Positions 7,975 through 16,546 of a DNA stretch of 54,508 bases are shown piece by piece. This stretch comes from Desulfurellaceae bacterium (GTDB lineage Bacteria > Desulfobacterota > Binatia > Bin18): contig JAGWBB010000012.1 in the NCBI GenBank assembly GCA_021296095.1, positions 1 through 54,508 on the forward strand, read 5' to 3'. The position numbers and the translations under genes are program-made. Numbering within the stretch: the stretch's first letter is position 1; each line of letters opens with the position of its first letter. The notes below the pieces were generated by a model. It saw nothing but the letters and a program-made list of their open reading frames with translations, was not told the origin of the DNA and made no database searches.

Positions 7975-8754
7975 GTGCGAAAATGGTATTGGCGGCTGAG
8001 CGGGCTGGGTCTTGGTCTGGGACTCTCGGTGCTGGCGCAGGCCGAGGGACCGGATCGGATGACTCGAGGTCTGGGCTATGAAGAAAGCATGAGCTGGAGT
8101 GAGGCGGTCTCTGAGTATACCACGCTGCTCACGGAAGAGCCCGAGCACGTCGAGGCGCGCTACCGTCTGGGCGTCGTGTATGAGAAGCTGGGCGCTATTG
8201 ACACGTCCCTGAACTGGCACCGGGAGGTCTTGAAACGCGTGCCCGACCATGCCGGAGCACGAACCGCTCTGGCCGGCTACTATGTGAAGCGCGGGGCCGA
8301 GCTGCGCCGCAATAATAAACCGGCTGAGGCCGCCCGGGCGTTTCAGCAGGCCCTGCAATACAACCAGGACTCGGCCTCGGTCCATTTTGAACTGGGTCAG
8401 GAGCTGGCCAAAATGGGCCAGCAGGATGAGGCCATCGGGGCCTACAGAACGGCCATTCGGCTTGAGCCGGGCATGAGCGCGGCCCACAACCAGCTGGCCA
8501 AGGTGTACACCGAGAAGGGCCTGTATCAAGAGGCCAGACAAGAGTATGAAGAAGTCGTCCGCCTGAATCCGGACGATCCGGAAGCCCATCATGGCCTGGG
8601 GGTGGTGTATAGCGAGCTCGGCCAACACGACGAGGCGATCACCACCCTGGAGAAATCGTGGAAAGGCTATTTGAAGCTCGGACGTCGCGATCTGGCCCGG
8701 CCGGCGTTTGATCTGCAGAAAAAGCTGATGGCCGAAAAATTGGCCGGACAATAA
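7975..8754 (+). CDS. Exported TPR-repeat protein
   Basis: I chose the GTG at 7975 because CTGGAGGA lies just upstream and because translation then opens with a signal peptide (VRKWYWRLSG followed by LGLGLGLSVLAQA). The mature region of about 235 residues is a run of roughly six tetratricopeptide repeats, with helix pairs of the type A-x-x-L-G-x-x-Y-x-x-x-G-x-x-x-x-A around residues 30-240. TPR arrays mediate protein contacts; the partner is unknown. It is convergent with the hpnG-like gene. Confidence 0.85.
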   Translation: MRKWYWRLSGLGLGLGLSVLAQAEGPDRMTRGLGYEESMSWSEAVSEYTTLLTEEPEHVEARYRLGVVYEKLGAIDTSLNWHREVLKRVPDHAGARTALAGYYVKRGAELRRNNKPAEAARAFQQALQYNQDSASVHFELGQELAKMGQQDEAIGAYRTAIRLEPGMSAAHNQLAKVYTEKGLYQEARQEYEEVVRLNPDDPEAHHGLGVVYSELGQHDEAITTLEKSWKGYLKLGRRDLARPAFDLQKKLMAEKLAGQ

Positions 8755-8791
8755 ACGCGGCCGAGACAGCCACGATTCTGCACGAACGGCA

Positions 8792-9550
8792 CTACGCCTC
8801 CAGAACGGGCAACAGCACCCGGCACAGCCGGGTAATCGTCTGGGCAGCGGTGGTTCGAATCCGGCCCAGGGAGAACAGGACGGGCAGCGAACCGGGCTGG
8901 GTCAGCATCAGCGAGGCTGCCTTGAGAGGCCGAATATCGCCCTCAGGCGTGGTCAGTCCTTTGAGAGCGGGCAAGGACATACCGAGCGGGTCGAGAATAA
9001 CCCGCAGGGGCAGGAAGGGAAGCCCCCGAGCCCGGGCAAACGCGGCATGGACGCCGCTTTCCATCTCTACCGCAATCGCCTGGGTGAGTCGGCCGTGGTA
9101 GGCTTTCTCCTGGCTGCTGAGCAACACCCGCGGACTGCTGAACAGCGGTCCGTCCGCCACACCGATTCCGGCCCGTTCTGCGCCGGTACGCGCCTGTTTC
9201 AAAAAACCGGGGTGGGTCGGAAAACGCTCGAGCTGCGTCGGTGAGTCGGCCGCATATACCCGCACATCGGGCGCCAGCACGAGCTGACCTGACATCAGAT
9301 TTGCCCGCAGGGCGCCGGCGCAGCCGACGGACACCACGGCCGACAGAGGCGTGTCCTGGAACCGCTCAAGCGCAGACTGTGTTCGGCGCGGGCCGATCCC
9401 GCCGGTCATAACCACGACTTCTCGCCGCCCCGCCATTCCCCGCCATACCCGTTTGTCTTCGCGCCTGGGCTGGCGCAGAGCGGCACGCACCGCAGCGCTC
9501 TCCCAGGACAGAGCGGTAAAAACGGCCAGGGGAGGAGCAGCGTCCATCAA
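8792..9550 (-). CDS. hpnG: Hopanoid-associated nucleosidase/phosphorylase (HpnG-like)
   Basis: This 252-residue member of the PNP/MTA-phosphorylase family has a V-F-T-A-L-x-W-E-S opening, an M-T-G-G-I-G-P motif, V-S-V-G-C-A-G-A-L (about residues 90-98) and an A-V-E-M-E-S-G-V-H-A-A-F nucleoside-site segment. In hopanoid producers HpnG releases adenine from adenosylhopane to give ribosylhopane. The proximity of hpnB and hpnA on the same strand supports that role. A MITE-like repeat lies between it and hpnB. The upstream ribosome binding site is weak. Confidence 0.8.
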   Translation of the reverse strand: MMDAAPPLAVFTALSWESAAVRAALRQPRREDKRVWRGMAGRREVVVMTGGIGPRRTQSALERFQDTPLSAVVSVGCAGALRANLMSGQLVLAPDVRVYAADSPTQLERFPTHPGFLKQARTGAERAGIGVADGPLFSSPRVLLSSQEKAYHGRLTQAIAVEMESGVHAAFARARGLPFLPLRVILDPLGMSLPALKGLTTPEGDIRPLKAASLMLTQPGSLPVLFSLGRIRTTAAQTITRLCRVLLPVLEA

Positions 9551-9589
9551 CAGAGTCTCGGAGATACGCGTACGCTCAATACGACGCCG

Positions 9590-9709
9590 CTAGAGCACTT
9601 CACGATTCCGTATAGCCAGCCGGTTCTTGTCGTCATTCCGGCGAAAGCCGGAATCCAGGCGCTCGGCGACGAGAGTGGCAAGGCTACAGCTTAACGTGAA
9701 CCGCTCTAG
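9590..9709 (+). mobile_element. 120-bp MITE-like inverted repeat element (copy 2)
   Basis: CTAGAGCACTTCACG at the left end is matched by CGTGAACCGCTCTAG at the right: 15-bp imperfect terminal inverted repeats with two mismatches. Inside is TTCCGGCGAAAGCCGGAA, a perfect hairpin with a GAAA tetraloop that resembles widespread proteobacterial palindromic repeats. The right part recurs at 50-77. The right terminus supplies the TAG stop codon of hpnB. There is no coding capacity, so any mobility would need a transposase in trans. Confidence 0.65.
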
Positions 9710-10926
9710 GTATCCCGCCAGCCGATCCGTCTGCCGGTCCAATAGCGCAGGGCTGAATCGACCGTCATCGCCCCGTATAAGCTTCCCGCCAGCGGCAGCG
9801 TCCACACCCAGCGGCGGGGCAGCTCAAAGAAACGCACGGCCGGCCAGTAGACGATGGCGCTCAGGACCAGGGCTGCGCCGCCCTCCAGGCTGAGCAAGAG
9901 CGCTATCGCGCCTGCTCCCCCTAGGGCCATGGCCAACCCGGCCACGCACCACACCGGGGGCAGCACGAAGAGCAGCCCTAAGCCGACCAGGGTGCCCAGG
10001 AGCCGCAGGGCCGAGTGATTCAGCTCGGTAAAAGCGGTCCGGCGTACCATCGTCCAGATCGGACTTAGCGCATCGTACACGCGCACGCTGCTGACCTCGG
10101 TCCGACTCAGGCTCAAGCGCACCGCCGGGGACACGCTCTTAACCCGCCAAGCCAGATTCAGGTCGTCGATCATGTCACCCTTGATACTGGCGAAACCACC
10201 GATTTTTTCCAAGCCCACAGCCGTCAGCAAGACACACCCGCCTGCCGCAGCCGCAACCCGGCGGCGGGGATTATTCACCCAGCGCATGGGATACAACAGG
10301 CTGAAGAAAAAGACAAAGGGCGGAATCAGCAGGCGTTCGGCGCCGGACACACACCGCAAACGGGCCATACGGCTGTTGAGGACCAGCTGTTTCCGCTCGC
10401 TCTCTGCGACCAGCCGCCAGACAGAACGCGGCGCGTGCCGGATATCGGCATCGGTCAACAACACATACTGGGGACGCGGCAGGCAGTCTCGCTGCCGGGG
10501 ATGGACGATTCCGGGACTGGCGAGACCACAGGCGGCCGCAGCCTGCTCAAGCGCCCAGACTTTGCCGACCCAGCTGGGCGGGAGCGGAGCGCCGGACAGG
10601 ACGATCAGCCGGTGAGAGGCGCTCAGCCGCTGACCGGTCTGACGGGCGATCTGGCCGCTGGCGTCGTGCGAGCGATCATCAACGAGCACGACCGTCAGCT
10701 GACCGGGGTAGTTCTGTTGCAGCAGGGCAGGCAGGGTGTGGGGTAAGACCTCGGCTTCATTCCGAGCCGGCACCAGCACACAGACGGACGGCCAACGGCC
10801 CGCCGGCCCGGCCTCAAAATCGGTCGGCTCATCCTCGCCGACCGGCCGAAAATCCCAGGCCCGGGCGGGATGGAAGAGAATGCCGAGCCACACCAGCACC
10901 GACGCAGCACCCAGCACAAGGAGCAT
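9706..10926 (-). CDS. hpnB: Hopene-associated glycosyltransferase HpnB
   Basis: This membrane glycosyltransferase of about 406 residues starts with one transmembrane helix (LLVLGAASVLVWLGILF), followed by a GT2 domain. It shows V-L-V-P-A-R-N-E-A-E, V-L-V-D-D-R-S-H-D-A-S-G, a T-D-A-D-I metal motif at about residues 175-179 and a later G-x-x-D-D-L-N-L-A-W-R-V-K acceptor motif. Further hydrophobic segments lie at the C-terminus. HpnB is a conserved member of hopanoid clusters and probably modifies the hopane side chain. The ATG at 10926 lies 16 nt after the hpnA stop. The stop codon is within a MITE-like repeat. Confidence 0.9.
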   Translation of the reverse strand: MLLVLGAASVLVWLGILFHPARAWDFRPVGEDEPTDFEAGPAGRWPSVCVLVPARNEAEVLPHTLPALLQQNYPGQLTVVLVDDRSHDASGQIARQTGQRLSASHRLIVLSGAPLPPSWVGKVWALEQAAAACGLASPGIVHPRQRDCLPRPQYVLLTDADIRHAPRSVWRLVAESERKQLVLNSRMARLRCVSGAERLLIPPFVFFFSLLYPMRWVNNPRRRVAAAAGGCVLLTAVGLEKIGGFASIKGDMIDDLNLAWRVKSVSPAVRLSLSRTEVSSVRVYDALSPIWTMVRRTAFTELNHSALRLLGTLVGLGLLFVLPPVWCVAGLAMALGGAGAIALLLSLEGGAALVLSAIVYWPAVRFFELPRRWVWTLPLAGSLYGAMTVDSALRYWTGRRIGWRDT

Positions 10927-10942
10927 ATCCAAAGCGTGACCT

Positions 10943-11947
10943 CTAGGTCCGAACCTCTTTTTGGATATACCCGAACTGTCGAAACCAGGACACCGCTTTG
11001 CGCAGCGCCTCACGGACCGGAGTTTGTGGTAGACCCAGCTCCCGGACAGCCTTGGTGACATCAAAAAACATCTTTTTCTTACTCAATTTTACCCCGACCG
11101 GCGGAATCGAGGGCTCGCGGCCGGGAATAAGACGCGCCAGCACCGCATCGCCGTAGGCTGCTCCGAGGGCCAAGGCATACGGGACCTTGAATCTGGGCAC
11201 GGTTTGACCGGTCAGCTCGGACAGCAGCCCAAAGAGCTGCTGGAGCGTCAGATTCTCGTGGCCCAGAATATATTTTTCGCCAATCTGGCCTTTCTGAGCC
11301 GCCAACAGATGGCCCTGGGCAACGTCTTCGACATCGACGAGGTTGAGACCGGTATCGACATAGCCCGGCATGCGACCGTTCACAAAATCGACAATCATTT
11401 GTCCGGTCGGGGTGGGTTTGAGGTCGCCAATACCGACCGGTGTACTCGGGTTGACGACCACCACCGGAAGTCCCCGACGGACGTAGGTGAGTGCGACTTG
11501 CTCGGCCAGAAATTTGCTACGCTTATAGTGGCCAAGCATATCGGTCACAGACACCGGCGTATCCTCCCGGCCCAGGCGGCCATCTCCGGCACAGCCCAGG
11601 GTCGCCACCGAACTGGTATAAACGACCTTCTCCACGCCAAGGGCCTCGGCCGCTCGCAGAACGTTTTCGGTTCCGGTCACATTGCTCTCATACATGTCTC
11701 GGCGACGGCGTACCCACAGCTTATAGAGCGCCGCCACATGGTATACCTGGGCGCAGCCGGCCAGCGCCCGCCGGACCGACTCGAAGTCACGCAGGTCACC
11801 GACAACGATCTCAAGCGGCAAATCGGCCAGCAGACGGCGGTCAGCCTGAGGCCGGACCAGCGCCCGGACCTCGTGTCCAGCCTGGACCAGGGCGCGGGCG
11901 ACAATGCCGCCCACAAAGCCGGTCGCGCCGGTCACCAATACCTGCAT
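10943..11947 (-). CDS. hpnA: Hopanoid-associated sugar epimerase HpnA
   Basis: This 334-residue extended short-chain dehydrogenase has the Rossmann motif V-T-G-A-T-G-F-V-G at the N-terminus, a T-S-S-V-A-T-L-G strand and the Y-K-R-S-K catalytic motif near residue 141. Length and segments such as P-S-T-P-V-G-I-G-D-L-K-P-T-P-T-G match HpnA of hopanoid clusters. It is first in the order hpnA-hpnB-(repeat)-hpnG on the minus strand. No squalene-hopene cyclase is present in this window. Confidence 0.92.
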   Translation of the reverse strand: MQVLVTGATGFVGGIVARALVQAGHEVRALVRPQADRRLLADLPLEIVVGDLRDFESVRRALAGCAQVYHVAALYKLWVRRRRDMYESNVTGTENVLRAAEALGVEKVVYTSSVATLGCAGDGRLGREDTPVSVTDMLGHYKRSKFLAEQVALTYVRRGLPVVVVNPSTPVGIGDLKPTPTGQMIVDFVNGRMPGYVDTGLNLVDVEDVAQGHLLAAQKGQIGEKYILGHENLTLQQLFGLLSELTGQTVPRFKVPYALALGAAYGDAVLARLIPGREPSIPPVGVKLSKKKMFFDVTKAVRELGLPQTPVREALRKAVSWFRQFGYIQKEVRT

Positions 11948-11996
11948 AGCCCCCTCCCCTAGAGGGCTTCGAGCGGGGAGTCAAGAGGCATGGGAT

Positions 11997-12578
11997 TTAC
12001 CGGGCGAGTGCGGCGATACACTGCTCCCGGATCTTCCAGATATCCTCGAAGCCGAAGCGCCGTGCCGAGGCGTCGGCCGCTCTCCAAACCCGCAAGAACT
12101 GCTGATGCCAGGAAAGCTTGAAGCGGCCGATCTGTTCGGGAAGGATGACCACTTCTGTGACAAAGTCCGGTGCGGACCGGGCAGATGGCAGTCCGGCACG
12201 GGTGACGTCGAGGCGGTGGCGGGCGTAGCGCAGATAACAGTGGGCTTCGGGGATACTGTCCAGACCATAGCGGTCCAACACCGGTCCGACACCGGGGGTA
12301 TTGACCTCGGTCATGTGGTAGATGCCGAGGGTCAGAGTAAGCGCGAGCCCTTGCTCTCGGGCGAGCTGAGCCAACAGGGCATGCTTGGTACTGCACGTGC
12401 CCCGTCCCTCGTCCAGCACCAGACGATAGTTGGCCCGATCAGAATTCCGGCGGTACGGGAGGTGATGCACATAGCGGCCGGCATCACGGTAGGTAAAGAT
12501 GTCTTGTGCCACAAACCTCCGAGACATATCTCCGGCATGTTGAAGTGAAACACGAGGTAAGACCTGCCACAACTGCAT
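11997..12578 (-). CDS. Transglutaminase-like hypothetical protein upstream of hpnA
   Basis: This 193-residue product has a possible Cys-His-Asp arrangement: G-T-C-S-T-K-H-A-L-L with the nucleophile-like Cys (about residue 62), E-A-H-C-Y-L-R and a following L-D-V-T, all in transglutaminase-like order. This is a fold-level suggestion only. The ATG at 12578 has GCAGGGAC before it; an ATG at 12599 lacks a ribosome binding site. It ends 49 nt before hpnA on the same strand and may be co-transcribed with it. Confidence 0.65.
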   Translation of the reverse strand: MQLWQVLPRVSLQHAGDMSRRFVAQDIFTYRDAGRYVHHLPYRRNSDRANYRLVLDEGRGTCSTKHALLAQLAREQGLALTLTLGIYHMTEVNTPGVGPVLDRYGLDSIPEAHCYLRYARHRLDVTRAGLPSARSAPDFVTEVVILPEQIGRFKLSWHQQFLRVWRAADASARRFGFEDIWKIREQCIAALAR

Positions 12579-12723
12579 AGTCCCTGCTCTCCCGTCCATG
12601 AGCGATCAGGTAGGGCGTTTTCCTGCTTCTGTCTCAGCCCCCAACTTTCTCAGTCTCTGGGCTAGGTTCAGCATATATTTTTTGGTATTGGAAAGCGACG
12701 ACTCAACCCGAAGGAGGAAGCCC

Positions 12724-13047
12724 ATGGCTGATGTGACGAACGTGTCCGACGAGAATTTTGATGCCGAAGTTTTGCAATCCGAGCTGCCGGTTCTGCTCGA
12801 TCTGTGGGCCCCCTGGTGCGGGCCGTGCAAAGCCATTGCGCCGACCGTCGAAGCTCTGGCCGGTGAGTACGACGGGCAGCTCAAAGTCGTCAAGCTGAAT
12901 GTGGACGACAACCCAAAAACCCCGGCCAACTATAATGTCCGGGGCATTCCCAATCTGATCCTGTTCAAAGGCGGGGAGGTCCAGGAACAGATTGTCGGAG
13001 CCGTCCCTCGGGCCAAACTCGAAGCGGCGATCAAAAACCTCATCTGA
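12724..13047 (+). CDS. trxA: Thioredoxin
   Basis: This 107-residue classical thioredoxin has the W-C-G-P-C active site at residues 31-35, the buried Asp of L-L-D-L-W-A-P and the cis-proline motif G-I-P-N-L. It reduces disulfides in the cytoplasm. GAAGGAGG precedes the ATG at 12724. The gene ends exactly where rodA ends on the opposite strand, sharing the palindrome TGATCA. Confidence 0.97.
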   Translation: MADVTNVSDENFDAEVLQSELPVLLDLWAPWCGPCKAIAPTVEALAGEYDGQLKVVKLNVDDNPKTPANYNVRGIPNLILFKGGEVQEQIVGAVPRAKLEAAIKNLI

Positions 13048-14148
13048 TCAAAAGATCGCTCGCCTGGTACTCACATTGAGTGCCAGGCCCATCACAAGCA
13101 TGACCGTCAACAGCGATGACCCGCCATAGCTGACCAGGGGCAGCGGAATGCCGACCACCGGCAGAACCCCGATATTCATACCAATATTGAACAAGGTCGG
13201 CCAAAACACGAGCGCCGCCGCTCCAACCGCGAGCAAAGCGCCGAACCGCTCTCGGGCCCGCCAGGCGATAACCAGCAGCCGTGTCAATATCAGCCCGTAC
13301 AGGACTAACAGGCCGGCTGCTCCGACAAAGCCCCACTCCTCGGCAAACACGGCGAACACAAAATCGGTATGGGTCTCGGGCAGAAAGTCGAGCCGACTCT
13401 GGGTACTCTGCAAAAAGCCTTTGCCCCACAACATGCCCGAGCCGACCGAAATCTTGGACTGCACCACATGGTAGCCCGTCCCCAGCGGATCACGGCCCGG
13501 ATCGAGAAACGACAGAACCCGCTCTTTCTGATATGGCTCCATCACGAAGAACCACAGGAGCGACAGGATACCGCCCGAGATCACGCCCAGGAGCGCGAAC
13601 GAGCCCCAGCGCAGGCCGGCGGCAAAAGTCAGGCAGACAAACAGCAACCCGAACGATACGGCCGTGCCGAGGTTGGGCTGAAGTAGGACCAGCGCGGCCG
13701 GGATAAGAACCAGAACAGTGGGGTAGACCAGATCCAGCAGACCGTAGCCGTCCTGTGGCGTATAGCGGTGGAAAAACCGGGCGAGGACCAGCAACAGGCT
13801 AATCTTGGCGAACTCGGACGGCTGAAGAGAGAGCGGCCCAAACACGATCCAGCGCCGCGCCCCACCCCCGACAGAACCGATCAAGGGAACGAGCAGCAGC
13901 AGGAGGAAGGTGCACAGGTACAGGGGGTAGGCCCAGTTCTCGAAGCGGTGATAGTCAATCCCGAAGGCCAGCGCCATGCCAAGGCTGCCTATCCCGATCC
14001 AGATCAATTGACGGACGAGGGTGGGGTTGAGCCGTGGCCCGCCGGTATAGGTAGCACTGTAGACAGCCATCACGCCAACACCGAGCAGCGTCAGCGTCAA
14101 CAGGAACAGCGGCCACTCAAAATGGGTGATCAGCCGCCGGTCGAACAC
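13048..14148 (-). CDS. rodA: Peptidoglycan polymerase RodA (SEDS family)
   Basis: The protein of about 366 residues has ten hydrophobic segments and SEDS signatures: G-G-A-R-R-W-I near residue 95, Q-P-S-E-F-A-K, L-Q-P-N-L-G-T and, at the end, G-I-P-L-P-L-V-S-Y-G-G-S-S. RodA polymerises glycan strands with its partner PBP2 during elongation. The likely start is the GTG at 14148 with GGAGGC upstream, overlapping the 3' end of mrdA by about 30 nt, which indicates translational coupling. It is the last gene of the mreBCD-mrdA-rodA operon. Confidence 0.94.
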   Translation of the reverse strand: MFDRRLITHFEWPLFLLTLTLLGVGVMAVYSATYTGGPRLNPTLVRQLIWIGIGSLGMALAFGIDYHRFENWAYPLYLCTFLLLLLVPLIGSVGGGARRWIVFGPLSLQPSEFAKISLLLVLARFFHRYTPQDGYGLLDLVYPTVLVLIPAALVLLQPNLGTAVSFGLLFVCLTFAAGLRWGSFALLGVISGGILSLLWFFVMEPYQKERVLSFLDPGRDPLGTGYHVVQSKISVGSGMLWGKGFLQSTQSRLDFLPETHTDFVFAVFAEEWGFVGAAGLLVLYGLILTRLLVIAWRARERFGALLAVGAAALVFWPTLFNIGMNIGVLPVVGIPLPLVSYGGSSLLTVMLVMGLALNVSTRRAIF

Positions 14149-15982
14149 CTGCCTCCTCCTTCCGCTGTCGGACCAAGGAGAAATAGGCCGCGAGGACTTT
14201 CTGCACCACGGGTGCGGCAACCCTCCCTCCTCCGTGGGCGGCGTGTTCGAGCAGGCAGGCTACTGCTATTTTGGGCACGTCAGCAGGCGCGAAGGCAACA
14301 AACCAGGCGTGGTCCCGAAGGTGGCGGGCGACCTGCTGACTACTCCCGCCACGCCCGCTGATGACCTGGGCTGTCCCCGTTTTTCCGGCCACACGGACAT
14401 CCGCGACCTGAGCCCGCCTGCCGGTTCCATGGACTTCGTGGACAACCTCAATCATCCCTTCGGTGATTACCCGTAAATACTCGACGTCTATGCCGGTCCG
14501 ACTCACCACCTCCGGCGTCTGAGTCTTGACCACCGCTCCATCTGTCGCAATGACCTGTTTCACGACGCGGGGACGGTAGACGGTTCCCCCGTTGGCCACG
14601 GCTGCGGCAACCGCAGCCATCTGTAACGGCGTTGCGGTGACATACCCCTGTCCGATAACGGCTGAAACGGTCTCGCCCCGATACCACGGTTCACCAATCT
14701 GTCTTTGCTTCCAGCCTTGATCCGGAATAATCCCCCCGGCTTCATAGGGAAGGCCGATCCCGAGCGGCTCATCCAGACCAAACAGGCGCGCGTAAGTGGC
14801 GATCGCCTGAATGCCGAGACGGCGGCTGAGCTTATAGAAATAGACATCGCACGACTCGGCCAGCGCTCGACGGAGATCCACACTGCCGTGTCCGCGTTCT
14901 CGCCAGCAACGGACCCGCCGCCTCCCCATCTGCATATAGCCTGGGCAGTAGGCACGCGTGTCGGGGGTAACGACGCCCTCGGCGAGTGCGGCAAGCGCAC
15001 TAATGATCTTGAAAGTGGACGCCGGTGGATACTGGCCTTGAATCGCCCGGTTTGTCATGGGGTGGAGCGGATCGTCGCGTAAGGCGCGCCACGCTTTGGC
15101 GCTAATCCCAAGAGAAAAAACATGGGGATCGAACGTCGGGGCACTCGCCAGGGCGAGCACCTCACCGTTCGACACGTCTAAAACGACCACCGCGCCGGGT
15201 CTGCCTCCCAAGGCGTCTTCAGCTTGTTTTTGCAGGTCAATGTCGATGGTGAGGACGAGGCTGTGCCCAGACTGGCTGGGCAGCTCTTCAATAATAGCTA
15301 AATGTTTACCGCTGGCATCGACCTCAATCTGCCGTCCGCCGTTCCGTCCCCGCAAGGCATCGTCCCATATCTTTTCTATTCCGAATTTCCCGACGATATC
15401 GCCATGACGATAACCAGCCGACTGATCTAACTCACGCTGACTGACCTCACCGACATAGCCCAAGAGATGGGCGGCCAGATTATCCATGTGATAGGCGCGC
15501 TTGGAACGCGCCTCAATACTGACCCCGGGGAAATCGTGGTGGGAGAATTCGACCGCTAAAACAGTCGACCAATCAACGTCCCGCGCCACGACAATCCCCG
15601 CATCGACAGGACGACGCGGGTCGGGTAAAAACGGGCCCTCGGTCGGCACGACCTGAATGTTGGGCAGATGGCGGGCCAGTTCTGACACGGTCTGGTCCAG
15701 GTCGGGTATATATTCGGGTCTGAATACGACATTGAAAGAGGGCAGGTTATCGACCAGCGTCCGCCCCATGCGGTCATACAGCTTGCCCCGAGGCGCAGGG
15801 ACACGCTGGAAGCGCAGGCGGTTACGCTCAGACCGCTCCCGGAAGCTCGGCCCCTCCTCAAGCTGGAGAAACCACAGACGAGAGATCAGCAGCACCAGCA
15901 CGCCGCACATGACGATGCCCAGCGTGCCTAAGCGAGACATCGGTGTGTTTGGCGTACCAAGCAGGAGGGGGGGCCGGGACAT
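14117..15982 (-). CDS. mrdA: Penicillin-binding protein 2
   Basis: This 621-residue class B PBP has one N-terminal transmembrane helix (residues about 19-38), a pedestal domain and a transpeptidase domain. The active-site S-x-x-K is S-T-F-K, the second motif is S-C-D as in many PBP2 proteins, and K-T-G-T-A is the third. It cross-links peptidoglycan during lateral growth with RodA. It lies between mreD and rodA in the rod-shape operon and starts 6 nt after mreD ends. Confidence 0.95.
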   Translation of the reverse strand: MSRPPLLLGTPNTPMSRLGTLGIVMCGVLVLLISRLWFLQLEEGPSFRERSERNRLRFQRVPAPRGKLYDRMGRTLVDNLPSFNVVFRPEYIPDLDQTVSELARHLPNIQVVPTEGPFLPDPRRPVDAGIVVARDVDWSTVLAVEFSHHDFPGVSIEARSKRAYHMDNLAAHLLGYVGEVSQRELDQSAGYRHGDIVGKFGIEKIWDDALRGRNGGRQIEVDASGKHLAIIEELPSQSGHSLVLTIDIDLQKQAEDALGGRPGAVVVLDVSNGEVLALASAPTFDPHVFSLGISAKAWRALRDDPLHPMTNRAIQGQYPPASTFKIISALAALAEGVVTPDTRAYCPGYMQMGRRRVRCWRERGHGSVDLRRALAESCDVYFYKLSRRLGIQAIATYARLFGLDEPLGIGLPYEAGGIIPDQGWKQRQIGEPWYRGETVSAVIGQGYVTATPLQMAAVAAAVANGGTVYRPRVVKQVIATDGAVVKTQTPEVVSRTGIDVEYLRVITEGMIEVVHEVHGTGRRAQVADVRVAGKTGTAQVISGRGGSSQQVARHLRDHAWFVAFAPADVPKIAVACLLEHAAHGGGRVAAPVVQKVLAAYFSLVRQRKEEAGVRPAADHPF

Positions 15983-15988
15983 CGCACC

Positions 15989-16546
15989 TTACCTGTCGGG
16001 TACCTGGCTGTGGTGCAACAGGGTAAAAACAAGCGGGGTCAGCAGCATGGCCAGTGCCATATCCCACATCACCGAACCGAGCACCAGCCTCGGTGTTTCG
16101 GAGGCGACCTGTCCCAGCCGGCTGAGGCCAAACAGTGTGAGGGTTTTCAAACCAACCGCCACGGCAACCAAGCCCAACACAGACACGGGATTATTCAGCC
16201 ACAGACGCCGAGAGAGGAGGGCAACAGCCGCAAACACCACGCTCAGGGCGCAGGCGTGGTCTCCCCCCAGCGTGCCCGAACCGCAGTCGAACAGATAGCC
16301 TAGGAAGAAGACGACGGCCGCGCCGCTAACCGAAGGATAGGAAATGCCAATATAGACGCACAGAATTAAGAGCAGATCAGGAGCGAGCAGCAGGCGAGAG
16401 AAAACACTGGTCTGCAATACCACAACGCCCAAGCCAGTCAGCACCAAGATCCCAAGAGGACGGGCGGGAAGCCGAGCTTCACTGCTGGGCGTACTGGGGA
16501 CCGCCGGTGGTGACCAGAACCTCTTCCAGCTTGGCGAATTCAACAT
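15989..16546 (-). CDS. mreD: Rod shape-determining protein MreD
   Basis: This small membrane protein has five or six hydrophobic helices and the MreD context between mreC and mrdA. The first helix begins at about residue 30 (LGILVLTGLGVVVLQTSVF), so the ORF as given carries a long hydrophilic N-terminus that overlaps mreC by 68 nt. A later TTG or GTG may be the true start, but no ribosome binding site settles this. MreD supports the elongasome with MreC. Confidence 0.88.
   Translation of the reverse strand: MLNSPSWKRFWSPPAVPSTPSSEARLPARPLGILVLTGLGVVVLQTSVFSRLLLAPDLLLILCVYIGISYPSVSGAAVVFFLGYLFDCGSGTLGGDHACALSVVFAAVALLSRRLWLNNPVSVLGLVAVAVGLKTLTLFGLSRLGQVASETPRLVLGSVMWDMALAMLLTPLVFTLLHHSQVPDR

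Noticed and set aside
8845-8875. GGTTCGAATCC resembling a tRNA T-loop
   Set aside because: The flanking bases do not form a T-stem, acceptor stem or anticodon arm, and the stretch lies inside the hpnG-like gene.
10943-11947. hpnA considered as a second CerR-type ceramide reductase
   Set aside because: Its adjacency to hpnB and its length and motifs match the hopanoid epimerase; CerR-like assignment is kept for the gene beside spt.
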